A stretch of DNA of 64,000 nucleotides from Coptis chinensis. Its lineage: Eukaryota; Streptophyta; Magnoliopsida; Ranunculales; Ranunculaceae. The translations under genes and the position numbers were made by a program. Of the stretch, positions 1 through 11,000 are shown piece after piece (within the stretch, counting starts at the first letter, position 1; each line of letters begins with the position of its first letter). Where the stretch lies: contig CM027381.1 in assembly GCA_015680905.1 (NCBI GenBank), positions 86,701,501 through 86,765,500 of the forward strand. Direction: 5' to 3'. Under the pieces are notes generated by a model. That model searched no databases and was not told the origin of the DNA. It saw only the letters and a program-made list of their open reading frames with translations.

Positions 1-500
1 CATCTTTTGTTGTGACTTGTATGTGTGTGGTGGCTTTGTTTTTTTCATTTTGGATACCAGGAAGTTAGGACACCAAATGATGCATCAAAATTCACTTTGG
101 AGTCCCTAGCTGTTTTAAAAAAAAAAAAAAAAAATCACTTTGGAGTTAGGAGACAATTACAAAAGCTTAAACAAGACAGAGTCAGATTAGAGTCAATCTG
201 CATTAGTTTATCAACCTGTCTCGCCCAATAATGGACTGGGCCATTGGAGTCAGATTGCTTTTGGGTGCAAACCAAGCTCAGCACGATTGGTTCCAAGCTT
301 AGGGGCAAGGTGGACTAGCATCCTAATGTTAGATCACTAATAAACATATAACTAACTAATAAGCTCTAGTACTCACCGAATAGTTTAGTGGACAAACTAA
401 TAAGCCGAAGAAGAATGACTTAAGAAATTGAGATGTTCTTGCAAGTCGCTACCACAAGTCATTTGAGCATTGAGCTCCCTTTCTTATATATATATATAGC
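1..500 (-). promoter_or_regulatory. Promoter and 5' leader of a GH17 paralogue whose body lies left of the window
   Basis: Bases 1-500 match 17880-18165, the leader region of the GH17 gene at 11976-16811, in order and orientation. Shared blocks include a TATA stretch (about 485-499 here), a leader with the word AAGAACATCTCAA, and a possible splice donor (GTGAGT on the minus strand at 371-376, after a non-coding leader exon ending at 377). In the matching gene the start codon lies about 1.2 kb further on, so here it would fall outside the window. The long A run at 117-134 is a simple repeat. That this is a promoter rests on homology only; the linked gene cannot be seen. Confidence 0.55.
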
Positions 501-1683
501 AAATTAGTAATACAATGAGTTTTGATTTGTTTTAGAAATTAAATTGATACAATTTGATTACCAAATAAGGGGATTAAGGTTCATTTCAAAATTATGTTTC
601 TCACCTTCTCCTTCCCAGAATGATCCTCATTAAATTGAAGGGAATCTGCTTACAGTCACTGATTAGTTCAGAAAATAAAGATTTTGGCTCCTACATACTG
701 ACATACCAATTATAAAGATTTGCCTCACAAATTAAGTAGGGGAGTTTAATTAGCTTTTAAATATTTTATAAGTGTCAATTTTATGTAGAATCTCCATCCT
801 TTTCTGGCGAGTTTAGAAATTTGGAAACAATGAATGATTTTTGACATGTTGATGTCCATGACATTGGAACATCCTCGCCAGAGACGGTGACGTAAAATAA
901 ATGATTGTTAGATGCTTTACTTGAGGTTTTCTAGCCTTAACAATAGTCTGGAGTGGGATTTGGACCTTCAATAAGGTCACGCTCAAATGCCGACATGTGT
1001 GCAAACAAACAAAAGACTCAATTATGAAGTTCAAGATTTAATGTAACATAGTGTTTGCTTGCTCACACGTCTATGTTTGATTAGGGCCGGAAGCAAAAAA
1101 TTGTTGCAAAATTTAAGGTGCTTTAAATCCCGGTGCCGATGGCATAGCATTCATCACGAGCTGAAATCTTTCAAAGCATCGCTTTAGCGGTCACGCCAAG
1201 GTATTAGGCCGAATGGTGTATGTGCATGACCTTAATAAGGTACTCGAAGGGCTGTGAACACCACTTCAGCGGTCACACTGTTCCAAATATGAGCATGTGA
1301 GGCAAGGTCATTTAGTGGTGTGAGACTGTGATTGTGTCTGTATGACCTTGCCTCACAACCGTTCCAAGTGTGAGCCTGTGAGGCTGGTAACAACCCAACC
1401 CAACCCAACCGTGTCTTCTTGAGTTGTTGCAGAGATAGTAACAGCTAAAGTGAAAGTATTGGCCGGGCTAGCTCAATCATTTTTTTATTTTTATTTTTCT
1501 TTTTAAAATATATTTTTTTTATAAGAAACTAATTTAGCTCAATCCTCAAATCTGGCAAACTTAAACCGAAGACCACTTCATATATACCAGCAACTTTAAG
1601 TTCGAATTCGCCAATTCTTCTATCAATTAATTGGCTCAGAACACAAATAACACATTGTAATTTACAAAAGTACATGAGAACCA
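501..1683. other. Intergenic, upstream sequence shared with GH17 paralogues
   Basis: No coding region is visible. The part around 830-900 (with the word GTCCATGACATTGGA) recurs upstream of the other GH17 genes at about 11340-11400 and 18590-18660, so it belongs to the duplicated unit and not to a separate gene. A short run of AACCC units lies near 1390-1412. Confidence 0.5.
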
Positions 1684-2700
1684 TTACCATAAGGGGTACA
1701 CAGGTTCCATGCTTGGATAAAAATTACCAAAATTCTGCTCAACTCCTGGAGCTTTCTGGTTTTCATTAAACACCGCAAAAAGAAATACGTCGAACGGTTT
1801 GTTATACCTTGGAGTCCCCTTATGAAAATGAGCTTTGAGATTGTTATTGTAAGTCCTTGCATTTTCTACAGTGGCCAGTGGACCACCAGCACTAGGCCAG
1901 CCACTTTCAGAAACAATGATTGGCACATTAATGTTCTTGCTTCCCACTGCTTTCTCTATGGATGCTACAAATGCGTCGAAAATAGAATCAAAGAGATTGT
2001 AATAGGCCAGCTTTCCATCCATAATTACTGGAGTATGTGATTTGAACAAAGCATAATCCAAAGTAATGTGTGCTGGATCAGAGGCTATGGCAAAGTATGG
2101 GTAAACATTGATCATAAGAGGAAACCCTTTCTCATTCAGGTATTTGGCGACGTTTATCATGTTCTCATCATTGAAAACAGCTTCTGATGGAGGATAGGAG
2201 GTGCTAAGAACGGTTGACGGGACCACAGTGGTGACTACTGTATCTTGGAAGCCGCCAAGTGCTTTCAGACTTGCATCTAAATTTTTTATAGCAGGGAGAA
2301 CATATTGCGCGTAACTTCCTGGGATGACTTCATTACCTGCCGTGATCCATATGAAAGAAACTTGCTTGGAATATGGAATTATATTTCTATTAATCCAATC
2401 AGTTGCAGCTTGTTGGCTCATTGCAAGATTAGGCAGTTCCTCATTTCTTGTGCCGAGCGACACAGCAATGTCTGTATAACCTTTCAATGCTTCAAGGACT
2501 TCAGGTATTGGTTCAAAAAGCCTAACTCTTGAGATTCCTTTACTTCTGATGAAACTTATGACATCCTTTGGGGGTGGCAAATTATCCCCGACTAATCCGT
2601 AATTGACTCCTACTGCAGGTACTGCTCCTACAAGATTTGGAAGTAGGATCTGCTGAGACATTACCATAACCATGACAATTATCGACTTTGGCAAATCCAT
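1684..2700 (-). CDS. Glucan endo-1,3-beta-glucosidase (GH17), intronless copy
   Basis: This is a 338-residue secreted beta-1,3-glucanase, which hydrolyses internal bonds of callose and fungal-wall glucan. Residues 1-28 form a hydrophobic signal peptide, and the mature enzyme begins near GVNYG (31-35). The GH17 acid/base glutamate is in GNEVIPG (Glu124) and the nucleophile in VSESGWPSAG (Glu265). The C-terminus is PVYPLW, as in the three neighbouring copies, and there is no vacuolar tail beyond it. Length is normal for the family. The start is the first ATG after a TATA box about 45 bp upstream. The first 17 codons resemble the separate signal-peptide exon of the gene at 11976-16811, but here they run straight into the catalytic part with no intron. 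It is the most divergent of the four copies. Confidence 0.9.
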   Translation of the reverse strand: MDLPKSIIVMVMVMSQQILLPNLVGAVPAVGVNYGLVGDNLPPPKDVISFIRSKGISRVRLFEPIPEVLEALKGYTDIAVSLGTRNEELPNLAMSQQAATDWINRNIIPYSKQVSFIWITAGNEVIPGSYAQYVLPAIKNLDASLKALGGFQDTVVTTVVPSTVLSTSYPPSEAVFNDENMINVAKYLNEKGFPLMINVYPYFAIASDPAHITLDYALFKSHTPVIMDGKLAYYNLFDSIFDAFVASIEKAVGSKNINVPIIVSESGWPSAGGPLATVENARTYNNNLKAHFHKGTPRYNKPFDVFLFAVFNENQKAPGVEQNFGNFYPSMEPVYPLW

Positions 2701-2742
2701 CTTCTTTGTGTTAGACTTTGCATCTCTTCAAAGGATACAAAT

Positions 2743-2752
2743 CTATATAAAG
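2743..2752 (-). promoter_or_regulatory. TATA box of the 1684-2700 GH17 gene
   Basis: The minus strand reads TTTATATAGA about 43-52 bases before the start codon, which implies a very short leader. Confidence 0.5.
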
Positions 2753-3826
2753 ACCCAAATTTTCTTGGGATAAGGCCGGACAGTTGCACAAGTGCGCGCA
2801 TTACTATTTGTTATCACAGATTCGGGGCTGACATTGAAAATTGTAAATGCCACTTATCGCATACGTATAAACAAACAATGGTCGTGTTTTCTTTAAGGAA
2901 TCCACATTTCATGGATATCTTGCCAGCTCTCTCTCTTTCTTAGTCCCTATTATCTCTATCCTCCATCTTTCCGATCCTTCTTATAAGTTAGCAAATCGAT
3001 TATTGTTAAACAAATTGAGATACCCTTATTTGCTTTATTTGACGGGCTCCAGGGTCGAGCTGTCATAGATATCATCTGATTGATTACATACAAGTTTAAG
3101 ACAAGACTCGGAAAAATCGATCAGTCTTATACCTTTAAATTATGAGAAGTACAATGGTGCTTTATGTTTTTTGCATGAAGTGGGAGATATATACTATTTT
3201 TCCCATTCTTCCGCTTGAACAATTACTCCAATGTAAAGCTTAAACGCGAGCAATTATCTAAAAATGGTGCGGTGAAAGGAAATAGAGTCTGGCTGATCCA
3301 AGTAAAGGCCTACTTGCAAAACAAATATTTTTATAAATTGCAAGTAAGCTCTGTTACTTTCTAAATATTCGTGGTGATTTGCATTACCTGGTAAAGCTAT
3401 ATGCGAAAATAGAGGTTCAATATATTAAGGTGAACGAGACCATAAATAATTTTTTGTATACAACGAGACCTGCGAAATTCAAAATAAGGATTTTCACCCA
3501 TCTGAGGCATCAAACTGAATGGACATCGCGATGCCTATGATAAAATTCTAAGATTCAAATAAACTTTAATGAGCAAATGAGACTTGCATGAAGTTTGATA
3601 TAATGAGAAAGAGAAGAAAGAAGACCCTGGAATAAATGGTTAGAAGCTTGGCACATATATATTCACACAATCGATGCAGTCTTCCTGGCGAAGTTGGTAC
3701 ATTTCGTGCCTCCCATTTCATATCTAATCCTACTGTGTCACTGCGACATTTCACAAACACGGAAAGAGAATGAAAATCTTTTCATTTCAATATTATTACA
3801 ATCCACATGCAAGAGATGCATGACCC
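2753..3826. other. Intergenic between GH17 copies
   Basis: No coding sequence is seen. The block at 3655-3730 (ending in CCTCCCATTTCATATCTAATCC) recurs at 5610-6100, where it is split by transposon insertions, so it serves as an empty-site reference. The last 70 bases are the 3' UTR of the next GH17 copy and match 9410-9505. Confidence 0.5.
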
Positions 3827-5234
3827 TTACCATAAGGGGTACACAGGCTCCATACTAGGATAAAAATTGCCGAAGTTCTGCTCAACACCCTCTGGTTTCA
3901 GGTTCTCATTAAACAAGGCATAAAGATATGTTTCAATTGGATACCTAGTATATCTTGGAGTGGTCCCCTTTTCTAAAAAATTTTAGAAGATTGTTGTTAT
4001 ATACTCTTGCCAATCCTACGCTTGCGAAAGTTGAATTACCAGCACTAGGCCAACCAGTTTCGGCTACAACAATATCTATAGGTCGACCTTCTGTCGGTTC
4101 CCACATGGCTGCTACAAATGCATCTACCGTAGCTTCATAGAGATTATAATATGGGAGGCCTTGATCATAAAAGACTGGAGTTTCTGATCCGAATATCGCA
4201 TAATTCAATGTATTGTAGCTAGGATCAGCGTACATGGCAAAGAACGGGTAGACATTGATCATGAGAGGGAATGAGTTCGAGTCAAGGAATTTCGCAATCT
4301 CATTCATATAGTAAGCGGAATCATATGCGAAAATTGCTTTTGAAGGAGTATGTGAGTTGGAAAGAACTTTAGTTGAGACTGTGGTACTAATATGGACAGA
4401 CTCATATAACCCAGCTGCTCGAAAACTTGCATCCAAGTTTTGCATTGCAGGAAACACGTATTCGGCATTGGGTCCAGGGATCGCTTCATTGCCGACTGAG
4501 ATATACTCGATGAATACGTCCTCGTAATAAGGAACATAATTTGTTTGAATCCATTTATTTGCAGCTTCTTTGCTTCCTGCAATTTCTGCCAAATCAACAT
4601 TTTTAACGCCTACCGAGATTATTAGACCGGTACCTCTTAATGCTTCTAAGACTTCATGATTTGGTTCGTCAATCCTGACACCTTGAATTCCCTTTTCCAT
4701 GACGAGTTTTATTGCTTCCTTTGGGGGTGGTAGATTGTCCCCTAGCAATCCATAGTTGATACCAATAATTTTACTATCTCTTCTTCTGGCATCTGCAGCA
4801 TCGTCAATTAGAATATTAGTAATTTAATTCACCTTTTTTCAAAAAAAAAAAAAATTGCCCAAGTACGAAAATATTTAAGAAAAAACAATCAATCACAAAT
4901 TCATATTAATTGGATCAAGGAAATATTTCATCTGGTCAACCGGATTCAGAATAAACCCAATCCAGCCCCAAGCTGTTGACAGATTCTATTGAATCAAAAG
5001 CTGGCTCAAGTGCTCAACGGCTTAATTGGGCCCTTGAGTAGTTTGGGCTTTTTATGTAAACTACAATTTGGGCCGAGATCTTAACTTCTAAAATCTTATT
5101 TTGCAGCAAACATTTCAAATTGAATGAAATTGATCAAGAGAGCAAATTACAGGGGTTTTACCTGTGAAGACCATTTGGTACGTCAGAACAATGAGTGTGA
5201 CAAAGATACATCTTTCCCAACTAGTATGCCTCAT
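3827..5234 (-). pseudogene. GH17 endo-1,3-beta-glucosidase copy with a one-base frameshift
   Basis: Two exons are clear: 5162-5234 (24 codons plus one base, signal peptide starting MRHTSWERC) and 3827-4792 (catalytic domain). They are joined by a 369-base phase-1 intron with a GTAAAA donor and CTGCAG acceptor. The acid/base motif GNEAIPG and the nucleophile motif VVAETGWPSAG are present. Near 3965-3975 the G run has one extra G compared with the paralogues, so translation leaves the family frame after RKG and stops at 3945. The old frame stays open from there to TAA at 3827-3829 and still encodes the PVYPLW end. About 50 C-terminal residues are lost, so the product is probably unstable. A homopolymer assembly error could give the same picture. 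Asp replaces Tyr/Phe in the conserved RI(Y/F)EPNHEVL block. Confidence 0.85.
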
Positions 5235-5332
5235 AATCTTTGGATATTCCAAATAGTTCGATGAGTTTGAGGATCAGAAAGCCAGAAATGACTCGAGATG
5301 TTCTTGCCACCACTAGTCTTTTTGAGCCCTCT

Positions 5333-5341
5333 CATATATAC
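5333..5341 (-). promoter_or_regulatory. TATA box of the 3827-5234 GH17 copy
   Basis: The minus strand reads TATATATG, about 100 bases before the signal-peptide ATG. The same spacing and flanks occur upstream of the 9506-10894 gene. Confidence 0.45.
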
Positions 5342-5651
5342 CAATACAATGCGGGTTGATTTGCTTAGGAAATAAATGAAATATGATCAGCTTACTAAAT
5401 AAGGCTAATTCAAATCCCCGTTTCTCCTTATAGAAGATTTGAAATAAGTAACTTTTCAATTGTTATAAGGCAGGTCATTAGCTTTCCATAGCATTTTCAT
5501 CTTTTTTTGGAGAGTTTAGACTCTAGACATCTGGAGACAGTCCGATTTTGCTGTTCCTAGCTATCCAGAAACAGTTTGTACCGTCGGTTCGGGGCGCATA
5601 TATATTCACAGAATAGATGCAATTCATCCTGGCGAAGTTGGTACATTTTCA

Positions 5652-6072
5652 CAGGCCCGAAAATACCGGTTGAAAAATCGATTTTTCGCCGATATTTATC
5701 TTTTTTTTTAGCCTACCGACTTTGAAACATTTGAAATATCGGCTCTGAAAATTAAATTAATTTTAAACCGATATATATATCGGTAAAACCGATATAACGA
5801 TATATATCAGCGATATATTTAGCGATATATTTCGATATATATCGTTTGACTTGGTTGGACAGTTTGACTTTTGACCAATTTTGTTGACTATTGATTGATA
5901 TATCCCGATATATATCGGTGATATTTCCGATATATCCCGATTTTTCGATTTTTTTTAATATTATCACCAAAATAGGCAAAAACGATATATCAATCCGATT
6001 TTTTGATTTTTCCGATATATATCGATTTTGGAAGGGTCCAAAATATCTTCAAATCCGAAACTTTCGGCCTTG
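5652..6072. mobile_element. hAT-type MITE, 421 bp, rich in CGATATAT words
   Basis: The ends are CAGGCCCGAAA and the complement of CAAGGCCGAAAG, a hAT-like short inverted repeat. It is flanked by ATTTTCA on both sides (5645-5651 and 6073-6079). The uninterrupted paralogous site is at about 3680-3720, where GGTACATTTCGTGCCTCCC runs through. The inside is made of many repeats of GATATAT/CGATATAT and cannot code for protein. Confidence 0.75.
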
Positions 6073-6095
6073 ATTTTCATGCCTCCCATTTGATA

Positions 6096-6425
6096 TCTAT
6101 ATAACAAATAAGGGTGGTGCTGGACATCCAACACCACCCCCTAACATTTGGATTTAGCTTATGAGGTGACGAATCCTAGGGCTTATGAGGTGTGGGTTGT
6201 TTAATAGTGTGGAACAATAGTGTTGTATCATTCTTGAAGTCAACAAATGCGGCTGGACTTTTAGTGGACTTCGGTTGGGCTTTTTTGTCGGGCTTATAAT
6301 GGGCTTCGATTGGAGTTTTTTTAGTCGGACTTCGGTTGGAGTTTTTTTTAGTATGGGAGGCGGATGCGCGTGAGGGGCGCCGAAGGCACGCGTATCTGTG
6401 CCGTACGACACGGGTAAATACTAGT
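6096..6425 (+). mobile_element. Short non-autonomous Helitron
   Basis: It begins TCTATATAACAAATAAGGG after an A, like canonical plant Helitron 5' ends. It ends TACTAGT after a small GTG..CAC hairpin (about 6397-6412) and is followed by the host sequence ATCTAATA. A second palindrome (GGGTGGTG / CACCACCC) lies at 6110-6140. No coding capacity is seen. Insertion falls in the word ATATCTAAT of the GH17 intergenic unit, which is intact at about 3719-3729. Confidence 0.65.
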
Positions 6426-6426
6426 A

Positions 6427-9396
6427 TCTAATAAGATAGGGTTTTTTTTCCCGGGACAAAATAACACATAAAGGATGGTCCAAATCATTTTGAGCAAGAT
6501 CTAACGGCTGCTGTGAAACACAATTAATTAGTAAAACTGGTGCACTAACGGAAACGGGTCTCACTTGGTTATTATGGGCTTTTCTTACATTAGGTCGCAA
6601 GTTCGAACCAGAAAAACACGAGTTTTTGTTTGAGGAGTAGCGGTTGATGATGATGGAGATTGATTTTGAGGTTTTCAGTTAATTTCATTAATAAGGTATG
6701 CATATATGGTCTTTTTACATCGTAATCATCACCTATCTTTCATGTTTTTTAGGGTCTTTTTGTAGTGCGTCACACTTTATTAGTGCGCTTTTGAGTTTAG
6801 TCACGAAGTTCAAAATTTTGATTTTAGTCACACCCGTTAACAAGTCCGTCTCAAGCCGTTAGTCAAACCTAGTCAAATACGTTGACTAACGGACGAGATG
6901 ACTTGTTAACTGAGTGTGACTAAAATCAAAATTTTGAACTCGTGACTAAACTAAACAAAAGCTGCATTTAATATAGTGTGACGACACAAAAAACCCTTTT
7001 TAACCCCCAATTGCTTTTTACGCTACTTGGTAAAATTTTTGTTTATTCTTCCCCAATTTGGTTAAATTTGTAAATTTTAAACTCCTGAGTATCACTGAAT
7101 TAACTTTTGCTATTATGCTTGCAAATTTCATTTAAGGTGGTTTTTATGAGTGTCAATTGATATCAATTAGAAAATTTTGATTGTTATTTGCTTCATAAGC
7201 AATCTTTGTGTCTCTTTGATTAGGATAGTAGAAGCCACCTGAAAACAACAAAGTTTGATGATATTTAACATGGAAAACACCTACTTCATAAGAATATATA
7301 TACTCAAAATTTAACTTGGGCATTTGGGGTCATCTCTGACTCTTATTGAAAATGTTGCTTACATATTTATTCATATTCATGTTGTAGCTCAAAGTTTGTT
7401 ATCTTATGATACTCAAAAAGGTTGAGGGGAATTTTTGTAGTGTTCATATTAAATGGGTGGATTTAACTTCTTTTTGTTTACTAAATGAGTGTTATGGTGT
7501 ACATTTTTTACTGTTTTTACTAAATGAGTGTTATGATACTAATATGCAACTCTGGAAGCAAATTTTAGGAGTTGGAAAGGGAATTTTATGCATGCTTCAT
7601 ACATGTTATGCCATCTCTGAAATTTTTATTTTATTTCGTCAATGATGGTATATGAAAAATGGAATGTGTATGCTTCATATTGCTTTTCTTAGTATTGATA
7701 CATTGTACTGTTTGTATATTGTGATTGTTCTAATTTGAAAATGTTGGGAAGTTTTACTGTTAAGGGGCTACTTAATTGATGCACCCTTAAACATAGATTT
7801 GGCAAACTATTTTACTTCATGTTATTAGTCAACACCATTTATTTCATTAACAGCTTTAGCAACTTCAGAAGTGTAAGAATAACCCGAAGCGTGCTTATCA
7901 CTCAATTCCTACAGCAAATTTCATGAACCCACTTACCTTTCTTACCATTTTGAGCACCCTTAAAGTTATTTGTTCATTTTACCCCATCTTAGTTGAGTGG
8001 GTTTTTCCTTATGGATTGTAGCCTTTGAATGGGTGCCTTCACATTGGGAGTCAGTCGGGAAGCATAAGATCGGTACATTTTTCATCATAGTTTAAGAACA
8101 ACATATTTCTGAGTCAGTCAATCATTTGAACTTCATTTTAAGTCTTGGGTTATTAAAGTGAACATTGAAAGATGATGTGTATTATTGAAGCTTTCTTATA
8201 GAGCACCTTGGGAGCCCAAAAAAAAAATAATGAATTGGGGTTTGAGCTTAATTAGTTGCTTTATCATAATTTAAGTGCCATGTACAATAAATCTGTGTGT
8301 TTTGATCCAAGACTCACGGATGAACTTTCTTTTGCAATGTAACTTTCAAGAGCACTTGGCATACATGACTCGAGAACTAATCCTCCCAAGCCTCTGGGAT
8401 TTGAGTTGAATCTATGACAATTTGCAAGTCAATTTGCTAAATTACTTTTCTCAGATAAATTGAATAGTAATGTTGTCTAGGAATTATAATATTTTTTACC
8501 TATATAGTCCCAGATAAATCAATTGTGCAAAACTAAAATTGTTGTAAGAAATGAACCCCATTTAGTGTTGCATTCTGCAACCTTGGTTTAAGACATCCCC
8601 GGTGACAATGCACCCTTTTTAAGCAAATTGATTATACGGGAAAACTAAATATCAAATTATTCTTTAAACCTGACACCATTTTATCTCTGTCCATAAAAAT
8701 GTTTTAGAAAAATTCTGGTTTGAAACCAAGAAAGAAAGTTAAAAGGTACCAAATTATATCATCGCACATTTTGTTTTGGATGCACGTATCCATGAGGGTA
8801 GCCATATACTTGCAAAATAAATTGTTGAAATCAATCGGGCCTTTTACATCACTGTTTGCACATTGCAATTTTACGAAGAAATTGCTTTGTAACATCTTTC
8901 CAATCCAATTGATGACTAGTTCGATTCATGGTCGTATCTCTGCAAACGTTTTATGGTTTGTACTTTTAGGTTCTGTGTAGTAGCACTGAAAACAATTTCG
9001 ATCATTATATTTGGTATGACCCACACAGCCTGCTTTCCACATGAGTTGGTATGCAAGCAGTAAGTGCCATGAGTTGGTTTACGGAAAATGACATGCATAT
9101 GTAAGATTCTGATAAGCTCACTTGAATGTGCGTGTGAAATAAGTAATAACATCGATCTGATCCGGCCTGCTACCAATGGAGATCGTCTTTTGGGAGTTAT
9201 TTTACGAGGGTTAACGAGTATTACCATCCCCACCCACTAGATGAGCCAATTAGGGATCCCCACCCCCACTAAATGGGAAATTAGGGTCTCCCCAAATTGA
9301 TTTTTTTTTGTGTACTTAGGGGGGGAATTTCCCCATCAAAATAAAAAGAAAAACAAGGCACAAGTATTGTGTCAACTAGCACGGACATTCACTAGT
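6427..9396 (+). mobile_element. Probable second non-autonomous Helitron, placed directly after the first
   Basis: It starts TCTAATAAGATAGGG immediately after the CTAGT of the preceding element and ends CACTAGT at 9391-9396, again followed by ATCTAATA. The GH17 downstream sequence resumes there. The terminal hairpin (GTGT..GCAC at 9370-9383) is weak, so the 3' border is less certain than the 5' one. About 3 kb of AT-rich sequence holds no recognisable gene; short open frames at 7406-7645 and 8704-8980 look like chance. Confidence 0.5.
6765..6987. mobile_element. Foldback element inside the second Helitron
   Basis: The left arm (from AGTGCGTCACAC at 6764) and the right arm (to GTGTGACGACAC at 6987) are inverted copies of about 90 bases, sharing among others CAAAATTTTGATTTTAGTCACAC. 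The flanking AGGGTCTTTTT and its complement suggest the inverted repeat extends about 15 bases further each way. No coding capacity; no clear target duplication. Confidence 0.6.
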
Positions 9397-9505
9397 ATCT
9401 AATACTACAGAACATTTCACAAACATGAAAAAAGAATGAAAATCTTTGAAATATTTCAGTTCATTTCAATATTATTACAATCCACATGCTAGAGATGCAT
9501 GATCC

Positions 9506-10894
9506 TTACCATAAGGGGTACACAGGCTCCATACTAGGATAAAAATTGCCAAAGTTCTGCTCAACACCCTCTGGTTTTAGGTTCTCATTAAACAAGGCAA
9601 AAATATACGTGTCCATGGGATACCTGGAGTATTTTGGAGTAGTCCCCTTTTGTGAAAAGTTTTTAATATGGTTGTTATATATTCTTGCCAATTCTACACT
9701 TGCGAAGCGTGAATTACCAGCACTAGGCCAACCAGTTTCGGCTACAACAATGTCTACAGGTCGGCCTTCTGTCGGTTTCCACATGGCTGCTACGAATGCA
9801 TCTATCATAGCTGCATAGAGGTTATAATATGGGAGGCCTTGATCATAAAAGACAGGAGTTTCTGATTCGAATATTGCATACTTCAATCCAACGTTCTTAG
9901 GATCAGCGTCCAAGGCAAAGTACGGGTAGACATTGATCATGAGAGGGAATTCGTTCGTGCCAAGGAATTTCGTAATCTCATTCATATAGTAAGCGGAATT
10001 GTATGCGAAAATTGCATTTGAAGGAGGATATGAGTTGGCAAGAACTTGAGATGAGACTGTAGTACTAATATGGACAGACTCATATAACCCAGCTGCTCGA
10101 AAACTTGCATCCAAATTTTGCATTGCAGGAAACACGTATTTGGCATAGGGTCCAGGTATCGCTTCATTGCCAACTGAGATATACTCGATGAATACGTCCT
10201 CGTAATAAGGAACATAGTTTGCTTGAATCCATTTATTCGCAGCTTCCGTGCTCCCTGCAAGATCTGGCAAATCTACATGTTTAACGCCTACCGCGACTAT
10301 TAGGCCGGTACCTCTTAATGCTTCTAAGACTTCGTGATTTGGTTCGTAAATCCTGACACCTTGAATTCCCTTTTTCGTGATGAGTTTTATTACTTCCTTT
10401 GGGGGTGGTAGATTGTTCCCTAGCAACCCATAGTTGACACCAATAATTGTACCATCTCTTCTTTTGGTAGCATCTGCAGCATTGTCAATTAGAATATAAG
10501 TAATTTAATTCGCCTTTTATACAAAAAACAATTGGCAAAATACGAAAAAATGTAAGAGAAAACAATCGTCAAGGAAATATTTCATCAGGTCAACCAGATT
10601 CGGAATCAACCCAATCCAGGCCCCAAGCTATTTAACAGATCGAGCTAAGTAGCTAAGTAGCTAAGCACAGTTTGGGCTTTTTGTGTAAAATATAATTTGG
10701 CCCGAGGTTTTAACATCTAATGGAGCAAAATTTTGAAATTGCAAGAAATTGGCTCAACTTAGCAAACATGGTAAATGCTATAGGCTCAACTGCTCAAGAG
10801 AGCAAATTACGGAGGTTTTACCAGTGAAGACCATTTGGTACGTCAGAACAATGAGTGTGACAAAGATCCATCTTTCACAACTAGTATGCCTCAT
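9506..10894 (-). CDS. Glucan endo-1,3-beta-glucosidase (GH17), two exons
   Basis: Exon 1 is 10822-10894 (24 codons plus one base) and exon 2 is 9506-10473, giving 346 residues. The 348-base intron has a GTAAAA donor and a CTGCAG acceptor and interrupts the codon of Asp25. Residues 1-24 (MRHTSCERW...MVFT) are a signal peptide. The mature part starts near IIGVNYG; the acid/base Glu128 is in GNEAIPG and the nucleophile Glu270 in VVAETGWPSAG; the end is PVYPLW. It is the closest relative of the frameshifted copy at 3827-5234, and the two share introns, leader and promoter, so they are a recent segmental duplication. Secretion to the apoplast is expected, as no C-terminal extension is present. It appears fully functional. 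Confidence 0.93.
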
Positions 10895-10991
10895 CTTCTT
10901 TGGATATTCCAAATAGTTTGATGAATTTGAGGACCAGAAAGCAGAAATGACTTGAGATGTTCTTGCTACCACTAGTCACTTTGAGCCCTCT

Positions 10992-11000
10992 CATATATAC
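10992..11000 (-). promoter_or_regulatory. TATA box of the 9506-10894 GH17 gene
   Basis: The minus strand reads GTATATATGA about 100 bases before the ATG, in the same context as in the paralogue (5333-5341). Confidence 0.45.

Noticed and set aside
25..231. Open frame at the window start with a lysine run
   Set aside because: It is low-complexity, crosses a poly(A) tract and lies in a region homologous to GH17 leader sequence on the other strand.
4304..4600. Out-of-phase minus-strand frame in the GH17 copy (also at 9982-10260)
   Set aside because: It is a shadow of the glucanase exon; its conservation follows from the duplicated gene.
7406..8980. Open frames inside the second Helitron-like element
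   Set aside because: No domain, codon pattern or homologous copy supports them.
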